Assembly (NCBI RefSeq): GCF_025506275.1
Contig: NZ_QYCP01000089.1
Location: 62,001-126,000 of the forward strand
Origin: Brevibacterium permense
GTDB lineage: Bacteria; Actinomycetota; Actinomycetes; Actinomycetales; Brevibacteriaceae
Length of the DNA stretch: 64,000 nt
Direction of reading: 5' to 3'
The translations under genes were made by a program, and so were the position numbers. Every line of letters starts with the position of its first letter. Within the stretch, counting starts at the first letter, position 1. The notes under the pieces were generated by a model. It made no database searches and had not been told where the DNA came from. It saw only the letters and a program-made list of their open reading frames with translations. Shown in pieces: positions 23,889 to 34,025 of this stretch.

Positions 23889-25001
23889 TCAGGAGGTGCG
23901 GGCGACGACGGAGTCGGCGAAGGCGAACAGCGATTCCTTGATCTGGCCCTCCGGCAGCGGCGCGAGAGCCGCCTTGGCCTCATCGGCCCAGCGCGCAGCC
24001 TCTGCTCGGGCCTTCTCCGTCACCGGATGCGCTGCCAGCGCCGCACGGGCGGTCTCCAAAGCGTCATCGGAGGTCAGATCCGCGTCGAGGAGGTCGACCA
24101 CTTCGGCGGCGGCGGCATCCCCGTCGGCGGCAGCAGCCCGAACGTAGAGCACGGGCAGGGTGGGAACGCGTTCGCGCAGATCCGTGCCCGGGGTCTTTCC
24201 CGACTCAGAGGATGTGGTGGTGAGGTCGATGATGTCATCGGCGAGCTGGAAGGCCACACCGACGCGTTCGCCGAAGACCCGGACGGGTTCGGCCAGAGCA
24301 GAATCGGCTCCGGAGAACATGACGCCGAAGCGCGCCGAGGTCGCGATGAGCGATCCGGTCTTATCGGCGAGCACCTGGATGTAATGCTCGATCTCGTCGG
24401 CGCCTTCGGGCGGGCCGGCGAATTCGTTGAGCTGACCGAGGACGAGACGCTCGAACGTCTCGGCCTGGATGCGCACGGCTTCGGGACCGAGCTTCGCGGT
24501 GACGCCGGAGGCCTTGGAGAACAGCAGATCGCCGGTGAGGATCGCCACCGAATTGCCCCACACCTCGTGGGCGGCCTTCGCACCGCGGCGCACGGGAGCA
24601 TCATCCATGACGTCGTCGTGGTACAGCGATGCGAGGTGGATGAGTTCGACAGCGACGGCCGCATCGATGATGTCGTCGTTCTCCGCATCGCCGAGGCGGG
24701 CGGTGAGCAGCACGAGGTTCGGGCGGGCGCGTTTTCCGCCGGCGGCCAGCAGATGCTTCGATGTCTCGTCCGGCAGTCTCCGCGTCTGTTCGGTGACCTC
24801 GTAGAGACGGGCCTCCACGGTTTCCAACTGAGTCGAGAGCTCTGCCGCGAGCTGGGCGTCGTCACCGGTGAAGGTGGCCGGAGAGGCTGGGTGGCTCATG
24901 TCCTCGTCATTCGTCGTAGTCGGTGTCGGCATGGTGTTGTCGCAGCCCTTGCGCTCAGAGTTCTTCACTGTGGTCTCACCGTGGTCCTTGCGCTCAGACA
25001 T
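23889..25001 (-). CDS. Long-chain polyprenyl diphosphate synthase
   Basis: A 370-residue trans-isoprenyl synthase that makes the menaquinone side chain. Aspartate-rich motifs are DDVMDD (129-134) and DDIID (near 258), with GGKRARP near 88-94. Two small residues before the first motif fit a long product. The ATG at 25,001 overlaps the stop of the reductase gene; starts at MPTPTT or MSHPAS would shorten a low-complexity N-terminus. It is the distal gene of the menG-reductase-synthase operon. Confidence 0.88.
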   Translation of the reverse strand: MSERKDHGETTVKNSERKGCDNTMPTPTTTNDEDMSHPASPATFTGDDAQLAAELSTQLETVEARLYEVTEQTRRLPDETSKHLLAAGGKRARPNLVLLTARLGDAENDDIIDAAVAVELIHLASLYHDDVMDDAPVRRGAKAAHEVWGNSVAILTGDLLFSKASGVTAKLGPEAVRIQAETFERLVLGQLNEFAGPPEGADEIEHYIQVLADKTGSLIATSARFGVMFSGADSALAEPVRVFGERVGVAFQLADDIIDLTTTSSESGKTPGTDLRERVPTLPVLYVRAAAADGDAAAAEVVDLLDADLTSDDALETARAALAAHPVTEKARAEAARWADEAKAALAPLPEGQIKESLFAFADSVVARTS

Positions 25002-26295
25002 TGCTGGTGGCCGGGACGATTCGGGTCAGGGCCGAGATGATCCTGTCGATGAGATCGGCCTCGGAGACCTTCGGGTCGCGGTAGAGGTTCGCCAACAATT
25101 TGACGACGAACTCCATCACAACGTCAACACCCATACCGTACTTGATTCCGAACTGCATGAGCGCAGGATGGCCGATGATCGAGGCGAAAACGCGTCCCAG
25201 GGTGAAGTAGCCGCCCAGCGAATCTCCGAGCAGAGCCGGGTACTCCTCCAACCGACGACGCATCACGGACTGCGGGTAGCGCGAATAGGTGGAGATCACC
25301 TCGGCGGCGATGCGTGCGGATTCCAGGGCGTAGTCGATGCCTTCGCCGTTGAACGGGTTGACCATTCCTCCGGAGTCGCCGACGAGCAGCAGACCACGGT
25401 GGAAGTGCGGTGTGCGGTTGAAGGCCATCGGCAGGGCCGCGGATTTGATCGGACCCAATGAGGTGGTTTCGTCGATGCCCCACTCGTGGCCCATGTCGGC
25501 GATCCACTGGTTCATCATTCCGCGCAGATCCACGGATCCGAACTGGGGCGAGGAGTCGAGCAGTCCGGCGCCGATGTTCACTGTGCCGTCGCCGAGGGGG
25601 AAGATCCACCCGTATCCGGGCAGGGTCTCGGATTCCCCGGCCGCGTTCGTCGACCGCATCTCCACCCAGGATTCGATGTAGTCATCGGCGTGCCGTGGCG
25701 TCGTGTGATAGGCACGGGCGGCGATTCCCATCGGACGGTCGTCGCGCTTCTCCAGCCCCATGGACACGGCCAGGCGGGAGGAGACTCCGTCGGCTGCGAT
25801 GACGATCGGTGCCCGGAAGTGAGCCTCGGGCCCCACTCGGCGACCGCGGTGATCTGTTCCGGAGGCGTGGACGCCGCGGATCCACCCGTCGTCGCCCACG
25901 TCCGGGGACATGGCGCGAACCTGTTCGAAGAGCCGGGCCCCGCTGCGCTGGGCATGACGAGCGAAGGCCTCGTCCATGCTCATCCGCGGGCGGGTCACCC
26001 CGTAGTTCGGGGTGCCGTCGATCTCGGGCCAGTCGAGTTCGAGCCGGTGGCCGCCGCCGATGAGGCGCAGCCCCTTGTTCCTGTGCCAGCCGTCGGATTC
26101 CGGCAGATCCATTCCGAGATAGCCGGCCTCCTTGACCGCGCGCGGAGTCAGGGCATCGCCGCAGATCTTGTCGCGCGGGAATCCGGACTTCTCCAGGATG
26201 ATGACCTCGTGCCCGGCCTGGGCGAGGTAGGCGCCGATCGCCGAGCCGGCCGGGCCGGCACCGACGACGACGGCTTCGGCATCGAACTCATTCAT
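24994..26295 (-). CDS. Geranylgeranyl reductase-family flavoprotein (MenJ-like)
   Basis: A 433-residue FAD enzyme. GAGPAGSAIG at the N-terminus binds FAD; KICGDALTPRAV and GDSGGMVNPFNGEGIDYALES are family signatures. In this context, between menG and the side-chain synthase, it probably saturates one or more isoprene units of menaquinone, as MenJ does in mycobacteria. The ATG at 26,295, two bases after the menG stop, is preferred to the upstream TTG. One operon with its neighbours. Confidence 0.88.
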   Translation of the reverse strand: MNEFDAEAVVVGAGPAGSAIGAYLAQAGHEVIILEKSGFPRDKICGDALTPRAVKEAGYLGMDLPESDGWHRNKGLRLIGGGHRLELDWPEIDGTPNYGVTRPRMSMDEAFARHAQRSGARLFEQVRAMSPDVGDDGWIRGVHASGTDHRGRRVGPEAHFRAPIVIAADGVSSRLAVSMGLEKRDDRPMGIAARAYHTTPRHADDYIESWVEMRSTNAAGESETLPGYGWIFPLGDGTVNIGAGLLDSSPQFGSVDLRGMMNQWIADMGHEWGIDETTSLGPIKSAALPMAFNRTPHFHRGLLLVGDSGGMVNPFNGEGIDYALESARIAAEVISTYSRYPQSVMRRRLEEYPALLGDSLGGYFTLGRVFASIIGHPALMQFGIKYGMGVDVVMEFVVKLLANLYRDPKVSEADLIDRIISALTRIVPATSNV

Positions 26296-26297
26296 CG

Positions 26298-27026
26298 TCA
26301 AGGCTGGGTCGGCTCCGAGGCGCCTGCCGCCTCGGCGGGTTTGAGGGCATGGTGGACTGCGACGATTCCGCCGGTGAGGTTGCGGTACTTCACCTGGTCG
26401 AAGCCGGCGTCGAGGATCTGGTGGGCGAAGGCGTCCTGGTTCGGCCAGGCTCGGATCGACTCAGCCAGGTAGACGTAGGCTTCGGGGTTCGACGACACGG
26501 CACTGGCCAAGGGCGGCAGGGCCCTCATCAGGTACTCCTTGTACACGAGGCTGAAGGCATCGAGCGTCGGAGTGGAGAATTCGCAGATCACGAGACGTCC
26601 GCCGGGCTTGAGAACGCGCAGCATCTCGGTGAGCGCCAGGTCGACATCGTGGACGTTGCGGATGCCGAAGGAGATCGTGACGACGTCGAAGCTCGAATCG
26701 GCGAAGGGCAGGTCCATCGCATCGGCGTAGATGAAGTCGATCTGCGGATGCCGACGACGCCCCTCGGCGAGCATTCCCGTGGAGATGTCCCCGGCCACCA
26801 CCTCGGCGCCGTGGTGGGTGAACGTCATCGAGGAGGTGCCGGTGCCGGCAGCCAGGTCGAGCACGCGCTCACCGGGCCCGGCGGCCACGGAATGGGCCAC
26901 GGTGCGCCTCCAGGCACGGGCGAAGCCCAAGGAGAGGACATCGTTCGTGAGGTCGTAGCGGGAGGCGACATCGTCGAACATCGACGCGACGTCTGCGGGC
27001 TGTTTGTCCAGCTTGGCACGGTTCAT
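26298..27026 (-). CDS. menG: Demethylmenaquinone methyltransferase
   Basis: A 242-residue SAM methyltransferase of the UbiE/MenG type. The N-terminus [18 protein letters not shown] and then [11 protein letters not shown] is characteristic. SAM motif I is VLDLAAGTG, and SFGIRNV and EFSTP follow in the family order. It adds the last methyl group in menaquinone synthesis. The ATG at 27,026 gives the normal family N-terminus, although 27,032 is also possible. First gene of the minus-strand operon, divergent from menF. Confidence 0.93.
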   Translation of the reverse strand: MNRAKLDKQPADVASMFDDVASRYDLTNDVLSLGFARAWRRTVAHSVAAGPGERVLDLAAGTGTSSMTFTHHGAEVVAGDISTGMLAEGRRRHPQIDFIYADAMDLPFADSSFDVVTISFGIRNVHDVDLALTEMLRVLKPGGRLVICEFSTPTLDAFSLVYKEYLMRALPPLASAVSSNPEAYVYLAESIRAWPNQDAFAHQILDAGFDQVKYRNLTGGIVAVHHALKPAEAAGASEPTQP

Positions 27027-27108
27027 GACCATATTCTCTCAACACCTGAACCGGGAGGGCGAATCCGGATCGCTGGTACCCGCGATCCTGAACTAGAATC
27101 GACGCGAC

Positions 27109-28479
27109 ATGACTACGACTTTCGGCACTTCCGACATCCTCTCCGCCCCTCCGCGCCTGCATGTGCGGTCCCGTTTCGTCGACGATGTCGATCCCGGGCC
27201 CGGCTTCCCCTTCGAATCGGGACTGCCCACGACCGTGGAGCAGACGCTCGAACTGCTGCCCACCGACGGCTTCTCCTGCTGGGTCCGTGACACCTCCGGC
27301 CTCATCGGCTTCGGCCGCACTCTGCGCATTCGGGCTTGCGGCCCCGAGAGGTTCACCGAACTCTCGGATGCGTGGAAGGCCATCACCGAGGCGGCTGCGA
27401 TCGAGGATGAGGTCGATCTGCTCGGTTCCGGACTCATGTGCTTTGCCACGGTCGCCTATTCGGGGGAATCAGCGCTCGATTCGATCATCCATGTCCCCGA
27501 ATTCGTTCTCGGCCGCCGCGGCGGCCGCGTGTGGCTGACCTCGATCTCGGTGGCAGAGGAGCCTCCTCTGCCGCCGATCCTCCATGCCGAGCCGCTGCAG
27601 CGTGTGCAATCGGCCCGGGCCGAGGCCGGGGAGCTCGATCCCGACAAGTGGTCCAGGCTCGTCGAGCAGGTCGCTGCCATGCTCACTCCGATCGATAACT
27701 CGGCGGAGGTGGACGCGTTCTCGGATGATCCGACTCTGCGCAAGATCGTCCTCGCCCGCGATGAAGTCGTCACCACCGAAGAGGACATCGACGTGCGTGC
27801 GGTGCTGGGGGCACTCAACCGCAGCTACCCGAGCTGCTGGACCTTCGACATCGCCGGTCTCATCGGGTCGACCCCGGAGCTGCTCATCGGGGTCGAGAAC
27901 AACAGAGTGACCTCACGAGTGCTGGCCGGAACCTACCGGGTGGAGAAGAACCCGATGGAGGAGATGTCGGCGGCTCGGAAGCTGCTGAGCGCGCACAAGG
28001 ACAGCACCGAACATGCATTCGCCATCGCCTCCCTGCAGCGCAGTCTGGGTTCGGTCGCCGAGGATGTCACCGTCGATGAGCGCCCTCACCTGCTGCCATT
28101 GGCCAATGTCATCCATTCGGCTTCCGATGCGCAGGCGAACCTCTCCCCCGATTCCGGGCTCACCGCCCTCGACGTCGCCGCAGCGGTCCACCCCACTGCC
28201 GCCGTGGGCGGCTACCCGCAGGCGAGCGCCGTGGCGCACGTCGATGAGCTCGAACCCCTCGACCGCGGCCGCTACTCCGGTCCCGTGGGATGGATGGACG
28301 GGCGCGGCAACGGCCAGTTCGGCATCGCGCTGCGCTGCGGCCAGCTCGAGGACCGCAACCGCATCCGACTGTATGCCGGTGCCGGGATCATGCCGGATTC
28401 GGATCCTGCCACCGAGGTGGCCGAGACGAACGCGAAGCTGGCCCCGATGCGTCGGGCGCTCGGTCTCGACCGAGACTGA
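27109..28479 (+). CDS. menF: Isochorismate synthase
   Basis: A 456-residue chorismate-utilising enzyme, first committed step to menaquinone. The C-terminal domain (from about residue 190) has LIGSTPELL, LAGTYRV, a Mg-binding HSASDAQANL, HPTAAVGGYP and the GPVGWMDGRGNGQF and YAGAGIM blocks. The motif set fits isochorismate synthase rather than anthranilate synthase in this gene context. Divergent from menG with an 82-base shared promoter region. Confidence 0.92.
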   Translation: MTTTFGTSDILSAPPRLHVRSRFVDDVDPGPGFPFESGLPTTVEQTLELLPTDGFSCWVRDTSGLIGFGRTLRIRACGPERFTELSDAWKAITEAAAIEDEVDLLGSGLMCFATVAYSGESALDSIIHVPEFVLGRRGGRVWLTSISVAEEPPLPPILHAEPLQRVQSARAEAGELDPDKWSRLVEQVAAMLTPIDNSAEVDAFSDDPTLRKIVLARDEVVTTEEDIDVRAVLGALNRSYPSCWTFDIAGLIGSTPELLIGVENNRVTSRVLAGTYRVEKNPMEEMSAARKLLSAHKDSTEHAFAIASLQRSLGSVAEDVTVDERPHLLPLANVIHSASDAQANLSPDSGLTALDVAAAVHPTAAVGGYPQASAVAHVDELEPLDRGRYSGPVGWMDGRGNGQFGIALRCGQLEDRNRIRLYAGAGIMPDSDPATEVAETNAKLAPMRRALGLDRD

Positions 28480-28553
28480 CTTTTCGCGCTCACCGCGCCT
28501 ACCCTGTTGTCGGAAGACCGGTGTCGCCGGAAGACCGGTGAGAATTCCGTCGC

Positions 28554-30320
28554 CTAGTGCGGTGCCGTCACCTCGATGATGCGACGGGCACCGGCGTCTC
28601 GCAGACCCTCGATACGGCCGAGAGTCGTTTCGAATTCTTCCGCACCGGTCACCTCAACATGATCCCAGCCGTACCCTGCAGCGAGGTCGGCGAAACCGCG
28701 ACCGTGGGGGACAGTGAAATATCGTTCCAGGAAACCTTCGAGGTGGGGCTGGGAATGCTCGAGCCCGGAGAAGATCGCTCCCCCGTCGTCGTTGAGCACG
28801 ACGATCGTCACGTCACCGGCGTCCTCGGCGCTCGGGGTGAGCAGTCCGCCGATGTCGTGGAGCATGGCGATATCACCGATGAGCAGGACGACCGGCTCCC
28901 CCATGCCCACGGACAGTCCTGTCGCCGTCGAGATCAGTCCGTCGATTCCGGCGAGACCGCGTGAGGCGTGGATGCGGGCGCGGATGTCGGTGGCGTCGCT
29001 GAGATAACGCACCGAGTTCGAGCTGGCGACGAAGAGTGTGATGTCCTGGGCGGCCAGGTGCTCGGTGATCGTCCGTGCCGTCGACTGGAAGTCCTTCGCC
29101 GAGGCGGCACCCGATTTCTCTCCCGTGCTCGGTTCCGGGGATCGTTCCGCAGACCGCTCTGTTCGTGCGGCTGTGACAAGGGACGTCCCGGCGTCGATCC
29201 AGGCGCGCACCCAGGTCTGCTCCGAGGCGGCGGCGCCCTGCGTCTCGCCCGCAGCCGTCTCGTCGTCTGCGACGGTCCTCTCGTCGCGGACGGTCAGGTC
29301 GAATGCATCGACGGCATCGGGAATGCGCTGCACGGTCACGGTTTCGTCAGCGAGCAGTGCGGCGACGGGTCTGGTCAGGGTCGGTTTTCCGTGGAGGATG
29401 ACGGTGCGGATCGACTCGCGCAGATCGGGGTGTTCGCTGAGCACTCGGGCATGGGCGGGCACGAGGGTTGACGCTTCGGCGGCTCCTGTGGCCGACGAGT
29501 TCGAATGATCGGCAGAGGCGCGGGCCAGCGGACTCGAGGGTTCGGCAAGCACCGGAAGATGATGATCAGCGGCGAGCGCGCGCAGGGACTCGGCCGAATG
29601 CCCGCCTGCGTCTCCGGCAACGATGACGGTTCCCTCGGTCACGGTGACACTGAGGTTCGAATGAGACTCCGACGCGGTTGTGGCCGAACGCTGCCCGGCC
29701 ATGCTCCCGACCAGCTCGCCGATCTCGTCCTTCCACGTGTCCAGTTCCTCCGGGGTGGGAACCAAGGGGGTGTCGAACTGCACATTGAATTGGACGGGGC
29801 CGGCCGCCTCGGTGGCGGTGTCCAAGCGTGATCCCAATGCTGCGGCCACGGCGTCTGACATCGCTCGGTGGACCGCCTCCGCGGTGTCGCCGGAGGGGAT
29901 GTCAAAACGGGCACGGACATCGCTGAGCACCTGCGACTGGTCGTCGATGGTCTGGTTGGCTCCGGTGCCGCGCAGCCGAGCGGGACGATCCGCGGTGAGT
30001 GCCAGCAGCGGCAGGTGCCCGTACGAGGCCTCGAGGACGGCGGGATGGAGATTGGCCACGGCCGAGCCGGACGTCGTCACGACCGCCACAGCGGACTCAC
30101 TGCCGCGCGCACGCAGACCGCGGGCCAGGCCGAGGGCGAGGAAGGCGGCATCACGCTCATCGACGCGTACATGAGCGCGGATGAGCCCCGCCTCGGCGAG
30201 CGGAGCCAGAGCATAGACCAAGGGGGCGGACCGTGAACCGGGGGCGAAGACGACATCACTGACCCCGGAATGGACCAGGCTTCGGGCAATCTGCTGCGCC
30301 ACCGCGCTCGAATTCGACAT
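28554..30320 (-). CDS. menD: SEPHCHC synthase (thiamine diphosphate enzyme)
   Basis: A 588-residue ThDP enzyme: AGSR-type FAPGSRSAPL and the catalytic Glu in VDERDAAF near the N-terminus, TSGSAVANLHPAVLEA and ADRPARLRGTGANQT, and a C-terminal ThDP-binding segment GDIAMLHDIGG ... NDDGGAIF. It condenses isochorismate with 2-oxoglutarate. ATG 30,320 with AGGTG upstream is used rather than the longer frame. The middle region (residues about 200-400) is unusually Ser/Thr/Ala-rich. It converges with menF. Confidence 0.93.
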   Translation of the reverse strand: MSNSSAVAQQIARSLVHSGVSDVVFAPGSRSAPLVYALAPLAEAGLIRAHVRVDERDAAFLALGLARGLRARGSESAVAVVTTSGSAVANLHPAVLEASYGHLPLLALTADRPARLRGTGANQTIDDQSQVLSDVRARFDIPSGDTAEAVHRAMSDAVAAALGSRLDTATEAAGPVQFNVQFDTPLVPTPEELDTWKDEIGELVGSMAGQRSATTASESHSNLSVTVTEGTVIVAGDAGGHSAESLRALAADHHLPVLAEPSSPLARASADHSNSSATGAAEASTLVPAHARVLSEHPDLRESIRTVILHGKPTLTRPVAALLADETVTVQRIPDAVDAFDLTVRDERTVADDETAAGETQGAAASEQTWVRAWIDAGTSLVTAARTERSAERSPEPSTGEKSGAASAKDFQSTARTITEHLAAQDITLFVASSNSVRYLSDATDIRARIHASRGLAGIDGLISTATGLSVGMGEPVVLLIGDIAMLHDIGGLLTPSAEDAGDVTIVVLNDDGGAIFSGLEHSQPHLEGFLERYFTVPHGRGFADLAAGYGWDHVEVTGAEEFETTLGRIEGLRDAGARRIIEVTAPH

Positions 30321-30379
30321 CACCTGATATTCAACCACCTGACCATCTGTGGTTCACCTCCGCCCTCTAACCTCGAGAA

Positions 30380-31996
30380 ATGCGCCGCTCGTTGATCATT
30401 GCGATGGGAGCACGAGCCATCCGCACTCTGACCGCGGCCCGCTCCCATCGCGGACGCTATCCCGCTCGCGACCAGACCACTTCCTTCCTCGGCCCCGAAC
30501 CCCGTGGCAAGGATGCCCGGACCTGGCATATCCGGGACAAACGGAAACTCTCGCGAAGGCTGCGCGAATTCTTCCTCTACTCCCCCGCGCTCGGTCGCAC
30601 CGTCGGCGTGCGTGTGCTGCTGCCGGGGATTCCAGCCGAGGTCAGCCCCGTCATCCACCTCTTCCACGGAGGCGGCGATGATTTCCGCTCATGGACGGAT
30701 TTCGGTTCCGCCGAGGAGCTCACCCTCGACTCCCCGTACCTCGTCGTCATGCCCGACGGCGGGGCAGGAACCTATTCGCGTCTGGCTGTCGGCAGCGAGG
30801 TCCACGACTGGCCGCGCTTCCACACCGAGGAGATCCCGGCGTTCCTCAAGGCAAATTTCTCCGTCGACTGGGCGCCTGCCAGCCAGCTGGTGGCGGGGCT
30901 GTCGATGGGTGGGTACGGGGCGATGAAGTACGCAGCCTGGCATCCCGACAGGTACGGCTCGGCCGCCGCGTTCTCCTCTCCTCTGGATCCCCTGTCGACC
31001 GTGCCCGCCTTCGACATCATCGCGATGCGCGAAGGCGCGCGATCACTGAGCCTGTTCGGCGATCCCGCTCTCGACCGCAGCGAATGGCTGGCGAATTCCC
31101 CGTACGCTCTGGCCGAGAACCTCCGCGGCCTCGACCTGTGGTTCAGCGCCGGTTCCGGCAGCCTCGAAGGGGCGAAGGATCGCGACCTGCTGGAGTCGAT
31201 GATCAGCTCGCAGGGCGAGCGCTTCTCCGCCCGTCTCAACTCCCTCGGCATCCGCCATTCCTGGTTTCCGCGCACCAGCGGCCTGCACAACTGGACGAGC
31301 TGGGAACGGGAACTCGGAGCCTGGCTGAAGACCCTCGCCAAGCGGCGCAACTATGCGAGTTCGGATCGCCGTCGGACCGATCGCGTGGCCGATGGCGGAC
31401 AGTTCACCTTCCTCACCGGCCATGCCCTCTTCGACATCCATGGGTGGCGGGTGGAGATCTCCCGTCGTCGCGCGCAGGTGGTGCGCTTCGACGCAGTCAG
31501 CGCCTCCGGTTTCTCTCTGACCGGGACCGGCAGCTTCCGTGTGCGCACTCCCGGTCTCTTCGATCCCGGCCGCCGCTACGACATCAGCGTGTCCGGTCCC
31601 AGCGGGGACAATGCCTATCAGCAGAAGGCCGACAAGAAGGGGCGGCTGACATTCACCGGTCGCCTGGCCGCGGCCATGCACGATCCGATCATCCCCGGAA
31701 AGCGCACCGCTCACTTCGCCACGCTGGGACAGGACGAGGTGACCACGGTGAGGATCGCCTCGGCACCGGTCGACGCGGCAGCAGACCGCAGGCACAGCTC
31801 GGCTGAGGTCGACAGGGCGGCGGCCGATGGCCGACACACAGCTGCGGCCGAGGTCAGCGGTAAGGCGGCCGTCGATGGCGAACGATCCACAGCCGATGTT
31901 CCAGATCCGTCACAGACAGAATCCGCGGACGATCCCACTGGCGTTTATATTGAGAGCGGTCGCGAATCGACGGCCGCTGATTCTTCAGAACGCTGA
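30380..31996 (+). CDS. Esterase-D-type alpha/beta hydrolase with C-terminal extension
   Basis: A 538-residue protein. Residues 60-320 form an esterase D / antigen 85-like fold: FHGGGDDFRSW oxyanion region, nucleophile in GLSMGGYGA, and a late His in SGLHNWTSW. A beta-rich domain (about 340-450) follows, then an Ala/Asp-rich tail with repeated A-E-V and A-A-D-G-R/E phrases, probably disordered. No clear signal peptide is seen, which is odd for this class. It is 15 bases before a lipoprotein gene, so the pair may act at the envelope. Substrate unknown. Confidence 0.72.
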   Translation: MRRSLIIAMGARAIRTLTAARSHRGRYPARDQTTSFLGPEPRGKDARTWHIRDKRKLSRRLREFFLYSPALGRTVGVRVLLPGIPAEVSPVIHLFHGGGDDFRSWTDFGSAEELTLDSPYLVVMPDGGAGTYSRLAVGSEVHDWPRFHTEEIPAFLKANFSVDWAPASQLVAGLSMGGYGAMKYAAWHPDRYGSAAAFSSPLDPLSTVPAFDIIAMREGARSLSLFGDPALDRSEWLANSPYALAENLRGLDLWFSAGSGSLEGAKDRDLLESMISSQGERFSARLNSLGIRHSWFPRTSGLHNWTSWERELGAWLKTLAKRRNYASSDRRRTDRVADGGQFTFLTGHALFDIHGWRVEISRRRAQVVRFDAVSASGFSLTGTGSFRVRTPGLFDPGRRYDISVSGPSGDNAYQQKADKKGRLTFTGRLAAAMHDPIIPGKRTAHFATLGQDEVTTVRIASAPVDAAADRRHSSAEVDRAAADGRHTAAAEVSGKAAVDGERSTADVPDPSQTESADDPTGVYIESGRESTAADSSER

Positions 31997-32011
31997 CTCG
32001 AGAGGTCAACC

Positions 32012-32722
32012 ATGAAACGCATACTCCCAGCCATCGCTCTTTTCGCCGGACTCTCCCTCGTCGGCTGCACGGGTGGAGGAGACAAGCCGGACCAGGCTGA
32101 CAGCGGCGGGGACTCCTCGCAGGCGTCAGCCGAAGAGACCCCGCAGGCAAGCAAACTCGATGAGGCGAAGCTCAAGGAGATCCTTGAGTCGACCAAGGCC
32201 GAGGGTCAGTCGTTCAAGGCCGTCGACGGTGCCGGCAATTCCTCCAGCGAGGCAGTCAAGGCCCTGGAGAGTTCTGAGTTCGAACCGGCCAAGTGCAAAG
32301 ACATCACCATGAACCTCCTCAACGCCAACCTCGCTTCCAAAGGCACTACGGTCGCCGGAACCTCCACCGACAACATCCTCTCCGCGGCACTGTCGAGCTA
32401 TGACGATCTGGACGGCGCACAGACCCAGATCGAGGGCGCCTCGAAGATCGCAGAAGAATGCAGCGATGTGAAGATCAAGACCGCCGGCGTCGAGATGTCG
32501 ATGAAGTACAAGACCTTCGACGCCAAGGTCGACGGGGCAGACGAGACCAATGGAATCGTCGCCTCCGTCGAGGCCGGCGGACAGACAGCCATGAACCTGC
32601 GCATGGTCTACGCCCTCGTCGGCAACAACGTCGTGGCCGTTTCCAATATCGCCGATGTCGAAGAGGCCACCGTGACGAAGACCGCCGGTGCCTTCGTCGA
32701 CGCGGTGAAGAACGCAGGCTGA
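32012..32722 (+). CDS. Putative lipoprotein
   Basis: A 236-residue exported protein with signal peptide MKRILPAIALFAGLSLVGC; the lipobox L-V-G-C places the lipid on Cys19. A Gly/Ser/Asp linker (20-50) is followed by a domain of alternating helices and strands with one Cys pair (AKCKDI, EECSDV). Immediately downstream of the esterase gene and probably co-transcribed. It resembles surface-anchored actinobacterial lipoproteins of unknown function. Confidence 0.78.
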   Translation: MKRILPAIALFAGLSLVGCTGGGDKPDQADSGGDSSQASAEETPQASKLDEAKLKEILESTKAEGQSFKAVDGAGNSSSEAVKALESSEFEPAKCKDITMNLLNANLASKGTTVAGTSTDNILSAALSSYDDLDGAQTQIEGASKIAEECSDVKIKTAGVEMSMKYKTFDAKVDGADETNGIVASVEAGGQTAMNLRMVYALVGNNVVAVSNIADVEEATVTKTAGAFVDAVKNAG

Positions 32723-32758
32723 GCCGGTTCAGTCTCGATCGGTTCAATCAGAATCGGC

Positions 32759-33913
32759 TCAACCGCGCAGGGCGCTCCAGCAGCTCTGGAGCCGGTCAGC
32801 CCACCACGCGAATCGTCCCGGATCCACCGCCAACTGCTCCAGGCGGTCAGGGTCCGGGACGATTCGCGTGACCGGGATGGCGCCGTCGACCGGAGTCAGG
32901 GCCTCATCCTCCGCGACGACATCGGCGGTGAAGAGGCGCCCGGTGCCCAGACCGCAGGCCACCCGATCACCGAGGATGTTCAGGCTGCGATCGGTGCGCG
33001 GCAGTCTGGCGGCGAGTTCGGCGCCGGCGGCCAGACCGACGGATGACTCGAGAGCCGAGGACACGACAGCAGGCAGGCCCGAAGCGCCGATGACCTCGAG
33101 GGCGGCGCCGATCCCGCCCAGCGGCTGGACCTTGACGATGATGACCTCGGCCGCTCCGAGTTCGGCCACGCGCAGCGGGTCCTCGGCTTTGCGGATGGAT
33201 TCGTCGGCGGCGATGACGATCGGCAGTCCTCGCCGGGCGAGCTCATCGCGCAGTTCGGCCAGCTGCTCGACCTCGGGCACGGGCTGTTCGAAGTATTGGA
33301 TATCGAACTCGGCAAATGCCTCACAAGCTTGAAGGGCTTCGCTGAGCGTGTAACCGGCATTCGCGTCCAGGCGCAGCGTCGTCTCGGAGTAGAGCCTGCG
33401 GAATTCCCGCAGGCGTGTCAGATCCTCCTCGAGGGAGGCGAATCCGTGCTCGGCGACCTTCGCCTTGACGGTGCCGACCCGGTCATAGCGAGACAGGATC
33501 GGTGCGACCTGATCAGGTGGACAGGCGGGCAGGGTGCCGTTGACGTATACGATCTCACCCTCCGCCTCAGCCTCCGCCGGAAAGGAACCGCGCACGGGAA
33601 CGGTGGAGGGTGCCGCCTCGGCGAGGGCAGTCTTCTGCGGGATCAGCCCCGAGAATTCGAGGGAGGCGCGCAGCCACCGGCTGGCCTCCTCGGTGCCGTA
33701 TTCGACGAAAGGGGAGAACTCCGCCCACCCGGAAGGACCGGTGAACAGCGCCACTTCCCGCTCCGTGATCCCCCGGAACCGGGTGACCATCGGCAGCCGC
33801 ACCACATGCAGGTCCTCGATGACCTCATCGAAGCGTTGGGGCAGATCAAGAGGTGCCGCAGCCGGAGCCTCTGAGTCCAGTGCGCCAGTGTGCGAACGTG
33901 CGAAATCGGCCAT
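32759..33913 (-). CDS. menC: o-Succinylbenzoate synthase
   Basis: A 384-residue enolase-superfamily enzyme. Catalytic and metal residues can be placed: K150 and K152 in TVKAKV, D183 in RLDANAGY, E209 in FEQP, D237 in AADES and K261 in VKVQPLGG. It dehydrates SHCHC to o-succinylbenzoate. The N-terminal 25 residues are extra and Ala-rich. It converges with the esterase-lipoprotein pair and is divergent from menB. Confidence 0.93.
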   Translation of the reverse strand: MADFARSHTGALDSEAPAAAPLDLPQRFDEVIEDLHVVRLPMVTRFRGITEREVALFTGPSGWAEFSPFVEYGTEEASRWLRASLEFSGLIPQKTALAEAAPSTVPVRGSFPAEAEAEGEIVYVNGTLPACPPDQVAPILSRYDRVGTVKAKVAEHGFASLEEDLTRLREFRRLYSETTLRLDANAGYTLSEALQACEAFAEFDIQYFEQPVPEVEQLAELRDELARRGLPIVIAADESIRKAEDPLRVAELGAAEVIIVKVQPLGGIGAALEVIGASGLPAVVSSALESSVGLAAGAELAARLPRTDRSLNILGDRVACGLGTGRLFTADVVAEDEALTPVDGAIPVTRIVPDPDRLEQLAVDPGRFAWWADRLQSCWSALRG

Positions 33914-34025
33914 GAGCCCAGACTAGCCTCCGCCGACCCTGCCACCCCTGTCTGCCGTTCGGAACCTCACCGTCCGCCGCCCGGCCCCGGACCTCACCAC
34001 AACGACCAAGCGCTAGGCTGGGGTC

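Noticed and set aside
22398..25040. 880-codon open frame on the plus strand
   Set aside because: It runs antisense to the DUF318 permease and the polyprenyl synthase, is very rich in Arg, Gly and His, and has no ribosome-binding site or recognisable domain. High GC content produces such frames.
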